DNA of 64,000 nucleotides from Rohdeia sp041398665 (GTDB lineage Bacteria; Planctomycetota; UBA1135; GCA-002686595), in NCBI GenBank assembly GCA_041398665.1, contig JAWKUH010000007.1:1-64000 (forward strand), read 5' to 3'. The position numbers were made by a program, and so were the translations under genes. The notes beneath the pieces are model-generated. The model was given only the letters and a program-made list of their open reading frames with translations, made no database searches and had not been told where the DNA came from. This document shows positions 63,146-64,000 of this stretch, piece by piece (the first letter of the stretch is position 1; the number at the start of each line of letters is the position of its first letter).

Positions 63146-63940
63146 TCAGCCCTGCTCGGCGACCGCGGCCTCGGCGGGGGCGTGCTTGGTCAGGCTCTGC
63201 GCGCAGATGGCGACGCCGATCACGATCAGGAAGACGGCGAACGCGCGCTGGAGGGCGAGCTGCGGGACGCGCTTCGACATGACGTTGCCGACGATGCTCC
63301 CGACGGATCCGATCAGGACGAACAGGCCGATCACCGACCAGTCGATCGCGAGGCCGAGCTCGTCGAGCACGTGCAGGTGCCCGAAGAAGCCGCTCGCCGA
63401 CTTCAGCACGATGATGAAGAGGCTCGTCGCGACGGCGCGGTGCATGCTGAGTCCGCCCATCAGCACGAGCGCCGGGACGATCAGGAAGCCGCCGCCCACG
63501 CCGACGAAGCCGGTCACCGCGCCGACGACGAGGCCGTCGAGCACGATCTTCCAGACCTTGCGCCGCTCGACGACCGCGTCCGGGTCGAGCCGGATCGGGC
63601 GGAACATCAGCACGCTCGCGACGAGCATCAGCAGCGCGAACACGACGAGCTGCACGGTGCCGCTCACGTACTTCGAGAGGTGCGCGCCGAGGTAAGCGCC
63701 GACCATCCCGGGCAACCCGAAGAACACGAGGCTCCGTCCGTCGACGAGCCCGCGGTACGCGCCCGGCAGACCTCCGACGAGCGCGATCCCGCCGACGATC
63801 GCGAGCGAGCTCGCGATCGCCACCTTCTCCTGCATGCCGAGGAGGAAGGTGAGGACCGGCACGGTGAGGATCGACCCGCCCGAGCCGAGGAGGCCCAGGC
63901 TGAGTCCGATCACGACGGCTCCGAGCAGTGCGAGGAACAC
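63146..63940 (-). CDS. TSUP (TauE/SafE) family permease
   Basis: 264 residues from the ATG at 63940. Eight hydrophobic helices in two repeats, with the family start LLGAVVIGLSLGLLGSGGSI, LTVPVLTFLLGMQEKVAIAS and the second-half repeat VGAVTGFVGVGGGFLIVPAL. TSUP carriers move small anions such as sulfite, sulfonates or organosulfur compounds. Together with the YeeE/YedE pair at 26772-27634 it is the second candidate sulfur-compound permease in the window, though the two are not linked. Confidence 0.93.
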   Translation of the reverse strand: MFLALLGAVVIGLSLGLLGSGGSILTVPVLTFLLGMQEKVAIASSLAIVGGIALVGGLPGAYRGLVDGRSLVFFGLPGMVGAYLGAHLSKYVSGTVQLVVFALLMLVASVLMFRPIRLDPDAVVERRKVWKIVLDGLVVGAVTGFVGVGGGFLIVPALVLMGGLSMHRAVATSLFIIVLKSASGFFGHLHVLDELGLAIDWSVIGLFVLIGSVGSIVGNVMSKRVPQLALQRAFAVFLIVIGVAICAQSLTKHAPAEAAVAEQG

Positions 63941-63968
63941 GTTGGCGTCTCCGGTGGACGGGGGACCG

Positions 63969-64000
63969 TCAGGCGCGACCCTTCAGCATCCCGTCCCAGT
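63969..64000 (-). CDS. C-terminal end of a leftward gene (partial)
   Basis: Reading leftward from the window edge gives WDGMLKGRA and a TGA stop at 63971-63969, 28 bp ahead of the permease gene. Only nine residues are available, so the family is unknown and even the coding status is uncertain; the spacing would fit an operon with the permease. Confidence 0.3.
   Translation of the reverse strand, partial: WDGMLKGRA

Noticed and set aside
1..64000. tRNA, rRNA, riboswitch, prophage or insertion-sequence transposase
   Set aside because: No cloverleaf, rRNA core sequence, known riboswitch core or transposase motif (DDE, tyrosine or serine recombinase) was seen while reading either strand.

Overview
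The window is very GC-rich (about 70% by eye). It carries secreted proteins with planctomycete-style C-terminal domains, two sulfatase-fold proteins, a DUF1080 lipoprotein, and a sigma-70-family (ECF) factor fused to a membrane segment and carboxypeptidase-regulatory-like domains. Together these point to a deep-branching, high-GC member of the Planctomycetota. That assignment is inferred from gene content; no rRNA gene is present. Roughly two dozen single-base frameshifts occur, mostly at short C/G runs in otherwise intact genes. They look like consensus errors, so broken genes are described as they would read once corrected.

Layout. 1-6.4 kb: sigma-factor fusion (runs off the left edge), secreted esterase, secreted beta-helix-type protein, frameshifted DUF1801 protein with a lysine-rich tail, and a badly frameshifted unknown gene. 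6.6-12.0 kb: RMD1-family membrane protein, then a tightly overlapping set of C39-like peptidase, RimK-type ATP-grasp ligase, glutamate-cysteine-ligase-2-type amidoligase and N-formylglutamate amidohydrolase, which looks like a peptide or amide-bond pathway. 12-14.7 kb: DUF4287/DUF5655 protein, small secreted protein, sodium:solute symporter.

14.9-26.8 kb: a divergent ten-gene cluster. The leftward operon encodes a YceI protein, a small lipoprotein, a UbiG-like methyltransferase, an isoprenylcysteine-methyltransferase-like membrane enzyme and a type III polyketide synthase. The rightward operon encodes an MMPL transporter, an FAD oxidoreductase, a sensor kinase, an NtrC-type regulator and an acyltransferase. 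The best reading is a phenolic-lipid or alkylquinone pathway with its own export and regulation. 26.8-39.1 kb: YeeE/YedE pair, large secreted protein, DUF1338 enzyme, sulfatase, SRPBCC-SnoaL/ArsR pair with a candidate operator, secreted HEAT-repeat protein, C39-type peptidase, KAS III-like synthase.

39.1-56.7 kb: eight paralogous membrane-anchored or lipidated proteins of about 690-730 residues in tandem on the minus strand, sharing four ordered signatures. I recognise no named family for them. 56.8-64 kb: sulfatase-fold lipoprotein lacking the formylglycine cysteine, DUF1080 lipoprotein, voltage-gated cation channel with a zinc ribbon, DUF1275 membrane protein, DUF6265-like protein, GlsB-like protein, TSUP permease and the tail of a further gene.

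Three repeat families run through the window: R1 (about 36-nt palindromes around GACTGCRGGTCC, some apparently inside reading frames of the paralog array), R2 (palindromes around CGAACCWGGTTCG, in a tandem array at 62.9-63.1 kb and again at 34.5 kb) and R3 (long hairpins of CACAGAG/CACGAAG sequence flanked by a shared GGCGCC motif, at 3.5 and 14.8 kb).
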